A stretch of DNA of 12,907 nucleotides from CANHCC01 sp040381555 (GCA_040381555.1 JBEIHC010000082.1:1-12907), one strand, 5' to 3'. Shown: positions 1 to 6,997, counted from the first letter of the stretch. Notes: generated from the letters alone by a model not told the origin. Made by a program: numbers and translations.

Positions 1-2
1 AA

Positions 3-140
3 ATATCCGTGGAGATTGGTGGAAAGGGGAAATCTGCCAAACAACTTCAGGGGCTGTCCAATGCCTTTGTGGTGAAAGATGATATTGCCTACCCGACCGG
101 GCGGTCGATTCCTTTGTGGATGTTTGGGTTGTTGTATTGA
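3..140 (+). CDS. C-terminal end of an AAA-type ATPase with DUF4143 domain (partial)
   Basis: Seen: a reading frame open from the left edge encodes 45 residues and ends at TGA 138-140. The peptide contains ISVEIGGKGKSAKQ, then FVVKDDIAYPTG, and ends IPLWMFGLLY. From family knowledge, this is the usual end of bacterial ATP-binding proteins with an N-terminal AAA domain and C-terminal DUF4143: a VEIGGKGK-type strand of the nuclease-like fold, a KDD(I) segment and a terminal IPLW-FGFLY motif. The ATPase core lies upstream of the window, so activity and intactness cannot be judged. Such proteins are common accessory genes of uncertain role. No hairpin terminator follows the stop. Identification rests on a short tail, hence moderate confidence. 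Confidence 0.62.
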   Translation: MSVEIGGKGKSAKQLQGLSNAFVVKDDIAYPTGRSIPLWMFGLLY

Positions 141-213
141 TGGGGATGAGGACCAGGCAATTGGGTTAATTTCCCTGAATTACATTCTGTTTTTCAGTAT
201 TCTATTCACTTTT

Positions 214-336
214 TTATACCTTCCAAAGCAGGGATATTGCCTCTGAAATGATGATTCCTCCAAAAATCAAACCAATAATGACTCGAAATCCTCGAAAAGT
301 CAGACCATAAAACAGGGTTTTTAATCGAAAAGTCAT
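214..336 (-). CDS. Possible 40-residue membrane microprotein
   Basis: Seen: a minus-strand ORF with ATG at 336-334 and TAA at 216-214. It has a basic N-terminus (MTFRLK, GFR) and one hydrophobic segment at about residues 19-38 (VIIGLIFGG onward), followed by W-K-V. It lies 78 bases downstream of the glycosyltransferase stop on the same strand and could be read through from it. An 18-base segment is nearly duplicated 33 bases apart (292-309 and 325-342, one mismatch), so YG(L/M)TFR recurs with an 11-codon period and the start codon lies inside one copy. No family is recognised and no ribosome-binding site is evident. It may be a chance ORF in otherwise empty sequence; the rest of 141-414 shows no supported gene. 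Confidence 0.3.
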   Translation of the reverse strand: MTFRLKTLFYGLTFRGFRVIIGLIFGGIIISEAISLLWKV

Positions 337-414
337 ACCATAGTTTTTTCAAAATCTTGTTAACTTTCTGGAAAAGGAAATCAATTTAAGCGTGAAAAAA
401 CCTTCGTAAGGATG

Positions 415-1185
415 TTATTTACCTGCCAGCCTTTTCCCCTTCTTAAAATCAAAAATACTCGGTTTCATCAATCCCAATTTGGTGAGGAAAAAACTGAAGG
501 AAACCCGCAGTACACCCATGCCATATTTTACGCTTCTGCTGAAATTGATGGAAGAGGCTTCCTTGAAATATTTGGTGGGGCAGGTTACTTCTCCAATTTC
601 GAATCCGGCGAAAGCTATTTGTCCGAGCATCTCATTATCGAATACGAAGTCGTCGGAATTTTCTTCGAGGGGACATTCCAGCAGTACTTTTTTGGAGAAA
701 GCTCGGTATCCGGTATGATATTCGGCAAGCTTTTGGTCCATCAACACATTTTGGGTGAAGGTCAGGAGGCGGTTGGCGATGTACTTATACATAGGCATGC
801 CTCCTTTGAGGGCACCTTTCCCCAAGATTCGGGAGCCCAGCATCACTTCAAATAAACCATGGGCAATAGGATAAACCATGGCTTCGATGAGCAGGGGGGT
901 ATATTGATAATCAGGGTGAAGCATCACCACGATATCGGCATTCGCTTTCAGAGCTTCGGTGTAACAGGTTTTCTGATTTCCGCCGTAACCCCGGTTGTTT
1001 TCGTGCCGGATGGTGCGGTGAATTCCCAATTCTTGAGCGACTTGCAGGGTATTATCCCGGCTGCAATCATCTACGAGAATGACTTCATCCACAATGTTCA
1101 TCGGGATTTCAGACCAAGTTTGACGCAGGGTTTTTTCTGCGTTGTAGGCCGGCATGACCACTACAATTTTTTTACCGTTTATCAC
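415..1185 (-). CDS. Family 2 glycosyltransferase (dolichyl-phosphate-sugar synthase-like)
   Basis: 256 residues with a GTG start at 1185. It begins with the GT-A strand KIVVVMPAYNAEKTL (residues 6-20), then VDDCSRDNT at 38-46, where the Asp pair contacts the nucleotide sugar, and GYGGNQKTCY at 67-75. HPDYQY at 90-95 stands at the DxD-like metal site, and TGYRAFS lies at 158-164. This matches the DPM1/DPG-synthase-like branch of GT2, which moves a sugar from a nucleotide to a polyprenyl phosphate or a similar acceptor at the inner membrane. No clear transmembrane helices follow; only a modestly hydrophobic stretch near residues 222-239 could touch the membrane. The exact donor and acceptor cannot be read from the sequence. 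The gene is divergent from ahcY, with a perfect -7 box directly upstream. Family assignment is firm, substrate unknown. Confidence 0.9.
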   Translation of the reverse strand: MINGKKIVVVMPAYNAEKTLRQTWSEIPMNIVDEVILVDDCSRDNTLQVAQELGIHRTIRHENNRGYGGNQKTCYTEALKANADIVVMLHPDYQYTPLLIEAMVYPIAHGLFEVMLGSRILGKGALKGGMPMYKYIANRLLTFTQNVLMDQKLAEYHTGYRAFSKKVLLECPLEENSDDFVFDNEMLGQIAFAGFEIGEVTCPTKYFKEASSINFSRSVKYGMGVLRVSFSFFLTKLGLMKPSIFDFKKGKRLAGK

Positions 1186-1207
1186 AGAGAGTATTTGGTT
1201 AGTACTG

Positions 1208-1215
1208 CAAATATA
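1208..1215 (-). promoter_or_regulatory. Promoter -7 box of the glycosyltransferase gene
   Basis: The minus strand reads TATATTTG here, a perfect match to the Bacteroidota -7 consensus TAnnTTTG. It lies about 22 bases upstream of the GTG start, giving a short leader. A clear TTG -33 element is not visible; the best candidate is CTTTC around 1242-1238. Confidence 0.55.
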
Positions 1216-1300
1216 AGGAAAGCCGGGATACCTCTGGGAAAGACCTTTTGGGATAAAATCAGAAAAAAATGTTTTTGTAGGAACGGTATTTAGAAAGTTT

Positions 1301-1331
1301 TTGTTAAACTACCTGAAAAATGGTAATTTTA
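1301..1331 (+). promoter_or_regulatory. Promoter of ahcY
   Basis: TTG at 1301-1303, a 20-base spacer, then TAATTTTA at 1324-1331, which differs from TAnnTTTG only in the last base. Transcription would begin around 1338. This decides the ahcY start: an in-frame ATG at 1320 lies upstream of the -7 box, so the ATG at 1356 is used. Confidence 0.6.
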
Positions 1332-1355
1332 CACAAAACCGTAATATCTAGTACA

Positions 1356-2660
1356 ATGGTAAAAACTGAAGTTTACAAAGTTAAAGACATCACCCTAGCT
1401 GCCTGGGGTAGAAAAGAAATTCGTTTAGCCGAGGCCGAAATGCCTGGCTTAATGTCCATCCGGGAGGAGTACAAGCACTCTAAGCCCCTAAAAGATGCCC
1501 GTATTGCCGGATGTCTGCACATGACCATTCAAACAGCTGTTCTTATTGAAACTCTGGTTGAATTGGGAGCAGAAGTTCGCTGGTCTTCCTGTAACATCTT
1601 CTCCACTCAGGATCATGCTGCTGCTGCTATTGCTGCTGCTGGTACTCCTGTTTTTGCCTGGAAAGGTATGAATGAAGAAGAGTTTGACTGGTGTATCGAG
1701 CAAACTTTGTTTTTTGGCGATGAAACTCGTCCGCTGAATATGATTTTGGATGATGGAGGTGACTTGACTAATATGGTGTTGGATCGCTATCCTCAATTGG
1801 TAAAAGGTATCCGTGGTCTTTCAGAAGAAACTACAACAGGTGTACATCGCTTATACGAGCGCATGAAAGCGGGCACTTTGCCACTTCCTGCAATCAATAT
1901 CAATGACTCTGTTACCAAGTCTAAATTTGATAACCTGTATGGTTGCAAAGAATCTTTAGTAGATGCTATTCGTCGTGCTACAGATATTATGATGGCTGGT
2001 AAAGTAGCTGTAGTTGCTGGTTTTGGGGATGTAGGAAAAGGTTCTGCTAAGTCTCTGAGAGGAGCTGGCGCCCGTGTTATCGTTACAGAAATCGATCCTA
2101 TCTGTGCTCTTCAGGCTGCAATGGAAGGCTTCCAAGTAATGAAAATGGATGATGCTGCGAAAATTTGTGATATCCTTGTTACTGCCACTGGTAATGTGAA
2201 TATTATTGATGGTCGTCATTTCAAAATGATGAAGGATAAAGCCATTGTTTGTAATATCGGTCACTTCGACAATGAAATTAACATGAAGTGGTTGAATGAT
2301 AATTATGGCAATACAAAAGACACCATTAAACCTCAGGTGGATTTGTACACGATTGATGGCAAAGAAGTTATTATCTTGGCAGAAGGTCGTTTAGTGAATT
2401 TGGGTTGTGCTACAGGCCATCCATCCTTCGTAATGTCTAACTCTTTCACGAATCAGACTTTGGCTCAGTTGGAGTTATGGATGAATACAGACAAATACGA
2501 AAACAAGGTTTACACCTTGCCTAAGCATTTGGATGAGAAAGTGGCCAAATTGCACTTAGCTAAAATTGGGGTAGAGTTGGAAACACTCACGCCTGAGCAG
2601 GCTCAGTACATTGGTGTACATCCAGAAGGTCCTTACAAAGCGGATTACTACCGTTATTAA
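1356..2660 (+). CDS. ahcY: S-adenosylhomocysteine hydrolase (adenosylhomocysteinase)
   Basis: 434 residues. The enzyme reversibly splits S-adenosyl-homocysteine into adenosine and homocysteine using bound NAD, removing the product inhibitor of methyltransferases; it is cytosolic and usually tetrameric. Signatures are complete: SSCNIFSTQDHAAAAIA at 77-93 and GKVAVVAGFGDVGKGSA at 215-231, with the GxGxxG of the NAD fold. By comparison with the human enzyme, the catalytic and substrate residues map to H55, D133, E158, K188, D192 and C197. The C-terminal KADYYRY supplies the Lys and Tyr that reach the neighbouring subunit's NAD. Length and continuity match the short animal-type form without the roughly 40-residue insertion seen in many proteobacterial and mycobacterial enzymes. 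The start at 1356 is preferred over the in-frame ATG at 1320, which lies upstream of the promoter -7 box. Transcribed alone and followed by a strong terminator. Confidence 0.98.
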   Translation: MVKTEVYKVKDITLAAWGRKEIRLAEAEMPGLMSIREEYKHSKPLKDARIAGCLHMTIQTAVLIETLVELGAEVRWSSCNIFSTQDHAAAAIAAAGTPVFAWKGMNEEEFDWCIEQTLFFGDETRPLNMILDDGGDLTNMVLDRYPQLVKGIRGLSEETTTGVHRLYERMKAGTLPLPAININDSVTKSKFDNLYGCKESLVDAIRRATDIMMAGKVAVVAGFGDVGKGSAKSLRGAGARVIVTEIDPICALQAAMEGFQVMKMDDAAKICDILVTATGNVNIIDGRHFKMMKDKAIVCNIGHFDNEINMKWLNDNYGNTKDTIKPQVDLYTIDGKEVIILAEGRLVNLGCATGHPSFVMSNSFTNQTLAQLELWMNTDKYENKVYTLPKHLDEKVAKLHLAKIGVELETLTPEQAQYIGVHPEGPYKADYYRY

Positions 2661-2690
2661 TCAAATCATTCGATTAGAATAGAATGGGGT

Positions 2691-2724
2691 AAACACCCGG
2701 CACGCAAGTGTCGGGTGTTTTTTT
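2691..2724 (+). terminator. Rho-independent terminator of ahcY
   Basis: 2691-2703 pairs with 2708-2720 to form a 13-bp stem with one G-T pair, closed by a GCAA (GNRA) tetraloop and followed by seven T (2718-2724). It starts 31 bases after the ahcY stop. On the other strand the stem is followed by only three T, so it should work mainly on the plus strand. Confidence 0.9.
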
Positions 2725-2767
2725 ATCGGGTGCTGCACCCGATTTTCATTGGGTGCTGCACCCGATA
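2725..2767. repeat. Two direct copies of a 16-base palindromic unit
   Basis: GGGTGCTGCACCCGAT occurs at 2728-2743 and again at 2751-2766. Each copy folds as a hairpin with a CTG loop; the first extends to an 8-bp stem (2725-2732 with 2736-2743) followed by TTTT on the plus strand. The second copy encodes the last residues of the convergent exonuclease gene, whose stop lies between the copies. The ahcY terminator just upstream uses the same CACCCG/CGGGTG core, so three related hairpins stand in a row. This could be a REP-like element or a reinforced terminator between convergent genes. Confidence 0.75.
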
Positions 2768-3690
2768 AACCAGGATTGAAGGGAGGTGGAGTCGCCGTGG
2801 ACAGGGAGCAAGGTTTTAGGAGCGATTTTCTCAATGAAGGTGCGCAATTGATTTCCGTCGGGATGGTCGGAAATTGGTAGCCAATCTTGTATGCCTTCTG
2901 ATGCACGCCGGCGGTCCCAGCCAGAGACAAAAGCACTGTAGTATTTACCAGATGCTGCCATCCTCCGAAATTCAGATGGGGGCATTAAAATAAATGTTCT
3001 GCCTGCTTCTTCCGAAAATTTTCTCCTGTATAGGGAAACCTTACCTGGATTAAATCCTAAGGATTCATAAACCTGATTGTAATGATGAATAAAAGGATGA
3101 ACGAGGATTTGAGATCCTGGAATAACTGCGTGAATTAACTGACTTATTCTTTGAGCTTTTCCTAGGGCATAGACCCCCAAGAGAATGGGCAATTTTTCGG
3201 GTGCCCGACTGATTAATTCTTGTAACTCCTCAGCGGCTTCTTTTCCGACGAAGTAGTTGTTTCCGAAGGTAGATTCTGTGATGAGTAAATCTAATCCAGA
3301 ATCCGGATACTCCAAAGGTTCTGCCATAGGATGAGATCTAGGATTAAAATCACCTGTATATAAGGCTGTTTCTCCTTTATACTGCATCCAAATCATTGAA
3401 CTCCCGGGAATATGTCCTGCAGGCAAGAGGCGAAAGGAAACTTCACCGTATGAGAAGTTCTCTCTGAAGGAATGAATTCGGAATTTTGGATTGGATTTAT
3501 TTTTAATTCGATGTTGAAGTAAGGCAATCGTACCGGGGCTTCCGATTAATTCTTTGCAAGCAGAGTTAAAATGATCTCCATGGGCATGGCTAATCAAAGC
3601 AGAGTCCACTGCCTGAGCAGGGTCTAGGTAAAGATTTGCAGGAATGATGTGTATTCCGGCTGCTGTTACTTCAATCCAATTAAGAGCCAA
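2746..3690 (-). CDS. Metallo-beta-lactamase-fold exonuclease, DNA-ligase-associated type
   Basis: 314 residues with a TTG start at 3690. Metal-binding motifs are present: HAHGDH at 35-40, H93 in LLPAGHIPGS, D114 in ALYTGDF, and SDHPD at 274-278, with a later HGD at 298-300. ITESTFG (137-143) and YALGKAQR (174-181) are typical of the family described as ligase-associated or mRNA-3'-end-processing-like exonucleases, a branch near the beta-CASP nucleases. From the family, it would be a metal-dependent nuclease acting on DNA or RNA, with a role in repair inferred only from linkage in other genomes. Here no ligase or helicase neighbour is visible; it is the last gene after coaE, overlapping its end by 11 bases, and so is probably co-translated. 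Its last codons lie in a palindromic repeat shared with the intergenic region, giving an odd tail (FIGCSTQ). Fold certain, exact substrate not. Confidence 0.78.
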   Translation of the reverse strand: MALNWIEVTAAGIHIIPANLYLDPAQAVDSALISHAHGDHFNSACKELIGSPGTIALLQHRIKNKSNPKFRIHSFRENFSYGEVSFRLLPAGHIPGSSMIWMQYKGETALYTGDFNPRSHPMAEPLEYPDSGLDLLITESTFGNNYFVGKEAAEELQELISRAPEKLPILLGVYALGKAQRISQLIHAVIPGSQILVHPFIHHYNQVYESLGFNPGKVSLYRRKFSEEAGRTFILMPPSEFRRMAASGKYYSAFVSGWDRRRASEGIQDWLPISDHPDGNQLRTFIEKIAPKTLLPVHGDSTSLQSWFIGCSTQ

Positions 3691-4294
3691 AGCGGGTTTG
3701 AAGTTGAGAGATTAATTGATTCACTTGGTCTGCGATATTCTGTGTTCCGTCATTATGCAGAATGTATTGGCTTCGTGCAATTCGATCTGATTCTGGCAAT
3801 TGTTTCTGCATTCTATCTAAGATTTGTTGTCGGGTGAGGCCATCACGCTGTTCGACTCTTTGAATTCGAATTTCTTCCGGAGCAGCCACGCAAACGACTG
3901 CATCTAACCCTTTATCGGTTCCGGATTCAAACAAAATGGCAGCTTCTTTACATTGGAAGTTCCAAGGATATTCTGGCGGCACTAGCTGTTTCCATTGTTC
4001 AAAGTCTTGAATGGTAGCAGGATGAATGATGGCATTCAGTTTATTCAAAGTATCTTGATTGGAGAATACTTGAGAGGCTATATAGTTCCTGTTGGCAAGC
4101 CCATTTTCAGAATAGCTTTTTTCGCCCAACAAATTTTTTACTTGGGTCACCAGGTTAGGGTCATTTTCTAAGAGTTCTTTAGCCCTGACATCGGCGTAAT
4201 AAATACGAATTCCTTTTTGAGCGAGTATTTTACAGACGAAGCTTTTTCCGCTGCCAATGCCTCCGGTGATTCCGATGTTGGCTATTGTTTTCAC
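3680..4294 (-). CDS. coaE: Dephospho-CoA kinase
   Basis: 204 residues, about the usual length for CoaE. It catalyses the last step of coenzyme A synthesis, ATP-dependent phosphorylation of the 3'-hydroxyl of dephospho-CoA in the cytosol. The P-loop GGIGSGKS is at residues 11-18 and D35 in YYADVRAKELL is the likely catalytic acid. IIHPATI, AAILFESG and the lid region beginning RVEQRDGLTRQQI follow, and SQYILHNDGT is near the C-terminus; all are CoaE hallmarks. The start is GTG at 4294, overlapping the TGA of the YbbR-like gene as GTGA, which suggests translational coupling. The pairing of a YbbR-like gene with coaE recurs in Bacteroidota. Confidence 0.96.
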   Translation of the reverse strand: MKTIANIGITGGIGSGKSFVCKILAQKGIRIYYADVRAKELLENDPNLVTQVKNLLGEKSYSENGLANRNYIASQVFSNQDTLNKLNAIIHPATIQDFEQWKQLVPPEYPWNFQCKEAAILFESGTDKGLDAVVCVAAPEEIRIQRVEQRDGLTRQQILDRMQKQLPESDRIARSQYILHNDGTQNIADQVNQLISQLQTRFGS

Positions 4295-5259
4295 TTTTTT
4301 AGGTTTGTGATGACAAATCGAATTCGTTCAGGAGAGATGGTAACATCTTGAACGAAATCTGGTTTTTGTCTGATTTTGGGAATAACAAATTCCTGATCTT
4401 GCCGCAGGCGGGAGAAATCCACTTCTACAGTAAAAGGGGCATCTTCAGCTTCTTCGAATCTATCCATAGGAACAAGATAGGAGATGCGTACGGTATCCGG
4501 GATTAAGCGAATTCTTTTTTTGCCGGGGATATTTTTTACCTGAACCTTTAAAGTTCTTTCTGTTTGGGTGAATTCCGCTGCATTTTGGGAGAATCGCACT
4601 GCTTGTGGCTGAGCGATAATATTACGGGCGGTATCTAACAGCAGTACTTCATTGAGGTTTCCGGAGACATTTTCAAAAGTTTTATCTTCTGTGTACCAGT
4701 ATCTGACTTTTTTCAGTTCTGATTCTGAACCATACAGTGTAACGGAATCTGGGGAGATTTCGGGAGAGCCAATAGGCAGCCAGGAGCCACCCCAAATTAT
4801 TTTTGCTTTACTCAAAACGGGCACACGCTTTCTTCCTTTTGAATCGAAGAGATAAAAAAGTGTATCGGGTTTTGCGTCAATAGCTTCTAGTGTGTAAGGA
4901 AGGTATTGGCTGATGTTTTTTAGATTTCGATTCGTCAGATAAAAGGATTTGTCTCGATTTTCGCTCAGGCTGAGTTCGAGTGTATCCAAAGGTTTAAGCC
5001 AATAGTTCATCATCAGATTAAAACCATTGGCTTTGACTTGCAAGGTTAGGGTTTCACTTTTTCGAAGGACGAGAGAAATTTCCGGAGGGGCATCTACAAA
5101 TCTTACCGGATATCTTAGTGTAACCGTATGCATTTTGCTTAAGGTTACAAGAGTCCAGAGGAGAATAGCGACAAAAAGACAAATACCTAGGGTAACCCAG
5201 TTTAGACTTTTCTGGGTTCTGTATTCGGGTTTTCTAGTAGATTCCTGCGGAGCCTCCAT
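4291..5259 (-). CDS. YbbR-like membrane-anchored protein
   Basis: 322 residues. A short charged N-terminus is followed by one transmembrane helix at about 19-41 (LNWVTLGICLFVAILLW and onward); the rest is beta-rich and should lie outside the cytoplasmic membrane. The opening strand HTVTLRYPVRFVDAPPEI and the repeated patterns of Pro, Val and charged residues fit tandem YbbR-like domains. In Firmicutes the YbbR protein CdaR modulates the diadenylate cyclase CdaA; no cyclase is visible here and the role in Bacteroidota is unknown. The gene sits between yajC (21 bases away) and coaE (4-base overlap). The family call comes from architecture and context together, because YbbR sequences diverge strongly. 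Confidence 0.8.
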   Translation of the reverse strand: MEAPQESTRKPEYRTQKSLNWVTLGICLFVAILLWTLVTLSKMHTVTLRYPVRFVDAPPEISLVLRKSETLTLQVKANGFNLMMNYWLKPLDTLELSLSENRDKSFYLTNRNLKNISQYLPYTLEAIDAKPDTLFYLFDSKGRKRVPVLSKAKIIWGGSWLPIGSPEISPDSVTLYGSESELKKVRYWYTEDKTFENVSGNLNEVLLLDTARNIIAQPQAVRFSQNAAEFTQTERTLKVQVKNIPGKKRIRLIPDTVRISYLVPMDRFEEAEDAPFTVEVDFSRLRQDQEFVIPKIRQKPDFVQDVTISPERIRFVITNLKK

Positions 5260-5280
5260 GGATTCCTATCCACTCAAGGA

Positions 5281-5586
5281 TTACTTGGCGGAAGTCTCAT
5301 TCTCAGCAAAGCTTCGAATGGCGGCTCTTTCATAGCGAAGTTTTACACCTTCATCTACTTCGAGTAAAACGGTTTTATCATCCAAGCTTAGGATTTTTCC
5401 ATGAACGCCTCCTATTGTAACGATTTTATCCCCTTTAGAAAGGCTTTCCCGGAATTTCTTTTCCTCTTTTTGCCTTTTAGTTTGGGGGCGAATCATAAAT
5501 AGATAGACCACGGCTACTACTGCTACCATCATGACAATGTTCATGATTCCGGAATTGCTAGAAGCTTGTAAAAATATGAAATTCAT
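5281..5586 (-). CDS. yajC: Preprotein translocase accessory subunit YajC
   Basis: 101 residues, a normal length. One transmembrane helix (about 14-31) runs into the hallmark YLFMIRPQTKRQKE (28-41), followed by a small cytosolic domain with GDKIVTIGGVHGKI (52-65). YajC joins SecDF-YidC at the inner membrane as an ancillary part of the Sec machinery. No secD or secF is nearby; instead it heads a unit running into the YbbR-like gene, coaE and the exonuclease. The ATG at 5586 is well placed about 35 bases after a perfect -7 box. Confidence 0.95.
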   Translation of the reverse strand: MNFIFLQASSNSGIMNIVMMVAVVAVVYLFMIRPQTKRQKEEKKFRESLSKGDKIVTIGGVHGKILSLDDKTVLLEVDEGVKLRYERAAIRSFAENETSAK

Positions 5587-5620
5587 AAGTTAAAGATTAA
5601 ATGAGCAAATGGCTTGAATA

Positions 5621-5655
5621 CAAAATTAAGATATCCTCCTGAAAAGGGATGCAAA
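5621..5655 (-). promoter_or_regulatory. Promoter of the yajC-ybbR-coaE-exonuclease unit
   Basis: The minus strand reads TAATTTTG at 5628-5621, a perfect TAnnTTTG -7 box, with TTTG at 5655-5652 upstream as a -33 element; the spacer of 23 bases is at the long end. It lies between the terminator of the DUF1573 gene and the yajC start, so it separates two leftward transcription units. Confidence 0.6.
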
Positions 5656-5657
5656 CT

Positions 5658-5699
5658 AAAAAATAAAGCCGGCCGGGTAAATGCCCGAACCGGCTTTAT
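5658..5699 (-). terminator. Rho-independent terminator of the DUF1573 gene
   Basis: A 10-bp stem (5663-5672 with 5690-5699) continues into an inner CGGG/CCCG stem (5674-5677 with 5684-5687). On the minus strand it is followed by a run of six T (5663-5658). It begins 16 bases past the stop of the DUF1573 gene. Confidence 0.88.
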
Positions 5700-5715
5700 C
5701 TGAACTACAGTTAAA

Positions 5716-6198
5716 TTATTTAGCGACTACTTCTCCTGTAAATGTCAAGGTTTTTACTCTTTCTGCAGTGTTTAATTCTACCGTAACTGATTTATTTTGA
5801 GTACCGACTTTTCCGCTAGAGTCGAATTCAATATTAATATAACCTTCTCCACCTGGTTCGATTGGGTCTTTGGTCCAATCTGGCGTTGTACAACCACAAG
5901 AAGGTTTAACATTTTTGACGACTAATTTTTCGGTGCCTGTATTTTTGAATTTGAAGACATGTTGTACTTTATCTCCGTCTTTAATTTTACCGAAGTTGTG
6001 GCTTTCTTCTTCAAAGGCTACAGTGGTAGCAGGCATGTCGGGGGTAGCATTGGGATTTTCTTGGTTTTCAGCATTTTCCTCAACTAATTCTGTACCGTCA
6101 CCTTCTTCAGCAGATTCATCTGTTTTTTCACAGGCTGTCCAGAACAACGAGAAAGAAAGGAGGAGTAAGAGAGAGAGTAATTTTTTCATGATTTTCAT
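5716..6198 (-). CDS. DUF1573-domain lipoprotein
   Basis: 160 residues. A lipoprotein signal (MKIMKKLLSLLLLLSFSLFW) ends at TAC with the lipidated cysteine at C23. An acidic linker follows (24-48, about ten Asp/Glu), then a DUF1573 domain from about residue 60 to the end: SHNFGKIKDGD (66-76), KNTGTEKLVVKNV, the SCGCTTPDW motif with C101 and C103, and FDSSGKVGTQNKSVTV. DUF1573 is an ASPM/Hydin-like Ig fold very common in Bacteroidota; its function is unknown. The acidic residues right after the cysteine (E-K-T-D-E) resemble the lipoprotein export signal that sends Bacteroidota lipoproteins to the cell surface, which is inference. The -3 lipobox residue is Trp, which is unusual. Start is ATG 6198; ATG 6189 is possible. 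Lies between nusB and yajC, with its own terminator. Confidence 0.9.
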   Translation of the reverse strand: MKIMKKLLSLLLLLSFSLFWTACEKTDESAEEGDGTELVEENAENQENPNATPDMPATTVAFEEESHNFGKIKDGDKVQHVFKFKNTGTEKLVVKNVKPSCGCTTPDWTKDPIEPGGEGYINIEFDSSGKVGTQNKSVTVELNTAERVKTLTFTGEVVAK

Positions 6199-6276
6199 GT
6201 GTTTAGTGTTTCTTCAGAAATTGTGTGTGATTTGAAAGTTCAAACGAAATTTTCCCTTTTAAGGTATAGAGGGATA

Positions 6277-6307
6277 CAAAATAAGGCTGAAATCCGGTTT
6301 TTTGCAA
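6277..6307 (-). promoter_or_regulatory. Possible promoter of the DUF1573 gene
   Basis: On the minus strand TTG (6307-6305), a 20-base spacer and TTATTTTG (6284-6277) match the -33/-7 pattern with one mismatch in the -7 box. The leader would be about 70 bases. The gene may instead be read from the nusB promoter. Confidence 0.3.
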
Positions 6308-6328
6308 GTGCCTAATAGGAAAGTAATC

Positions 6329-6823
6329 TCAGTTTGTCCTTAATCCCCGACCTCTTTTTTCTATTTTCCCTTGTTTTTTGAGTTCGTTGTGAATATTGTC
6401 CAAGATTCCATTGATGAAATGATTGCTTTTGGGGGTACTGAATTCTTTGGCAATTTCTAAGTATTCATTCAAGGAAACCTTGACGGGTACATCATGAAAG
6501 TGTAAGATTTCGTATAAAGACATATACATCAGGAGGCGGTCTAGGATTGCGATTCGTTCAATTTCCCAATTGGCAGCTTTTTCTTTTATCCAGGTGTCGT
6601 ATAATTCTCTGTCGGTAAGGGCATTGTAGAAAAGTGTTTTTAAAAAATCAGCATCACTGAGTTCAAAACCCTTGTTGGGTTTTTGTAAAAGGACTTTCTG
6701 CCAGGTTTCTTCTAAAATTTTTTGAAAAGTTTCATCAAAAGTTTCCTTTGCAATTTCCCTGGCATAAAGAGCCTGAAAAACAAGGGTACGAATCTGGCGG
6801 CGGGTAATGGGTGCGGTGCTCAA
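6329..6823 (-). CDS. nusB: Transcription antitermination factor NusB
   Basis: 164 residues from a TTG start at 6823. The protein begins MSTAPITRRQIRTLVFQALYA, the normal basic NusB N-terminus that binds boxA RNA. It continues with DRELYDTWI, then IERIAILDRLLMYMSLYE (88-105), KVSLNEYLEIAKEFS and the C-terminal INGILDNI (137-144). NusB with NusE (S10) binds boxA in rRNA leaders and supports antitermination. An upstream in-frame GTG at 6919 would add 32 residues unlike the family and would lie upstream of the -7 box at 6849-6842, so the TTG is preferred. The C-terminus is basic (KRGRGLR). Divergent from gltA, followed by the DUF1573 lipoprotein gene. Confidence 0.93.
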   Translation of the reverse strand: MSTAPITRRQIRTLVFQALYAREIAKETFDETFQKILEETWQKVLLQKPNKGFELSDADFLKTLFYNALTDRELYDTWIKEKAANWEIERIAILDRLLMYMSLYEILHFHDVPVKVSLNEYLEIAKEFSTPKSNHFINGILDNIHNELKKQGKIEKRGRGLRTN

Positions 6824-6841
6824 GGCTTTAGATATAAAAGG

Positions 6842-6849
6842 CAAATTTA
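6842..6849 (-). promoter_or_regulatory. Promoter -7 box of nusB
   Basis: The minus strand reads TAAATTTG, a perfect match to TAnnTTTG, about 19 bases before the TTG start. No clear TTG -33 element lies at the right distance. Confidence 0.5.
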
Positions 6850-6997
6850 CGATGAAATGTTGAGAACTTCGGTATTCAGGCTGAACATTTACGCACTTCC
6901 CACAATAAAGGAAGGTCACTCAGAAGGGCAAAGTTGAAGAAAAAGAAATCTACAAGGGTATCTTAAAAATAAATTAAAATTAAGCGGTGTTAACTAT

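Noticed and set aside
401..411. CCTT-CGT-AAGG hairpin followed by six T on the minus strand just after the glycosyltransferase stop
   Set aside because: The stem has only four base pairs, too weak to call a terminator; it might still slow transcription.
412..1293. Plus-strand ORFs at 412-855, 479-718 and 859-1293
   Set aside because: They are antisense to the glycosyltransferase, whose motifs are clear; their translations show no family features.
1488..2264. Minus-strand ORFs inside ahcY
   Set aside because: Antisense shadows of a strongly conserved gene; low-complexity Ser/Asn/His-rich translations.
6824..6919. Longer nusB from GTG 6919
   Set aside because: The extra 32 residues do not resemble NusB, and the start would lie upstream of a perfect -7 box at 6849-6842.
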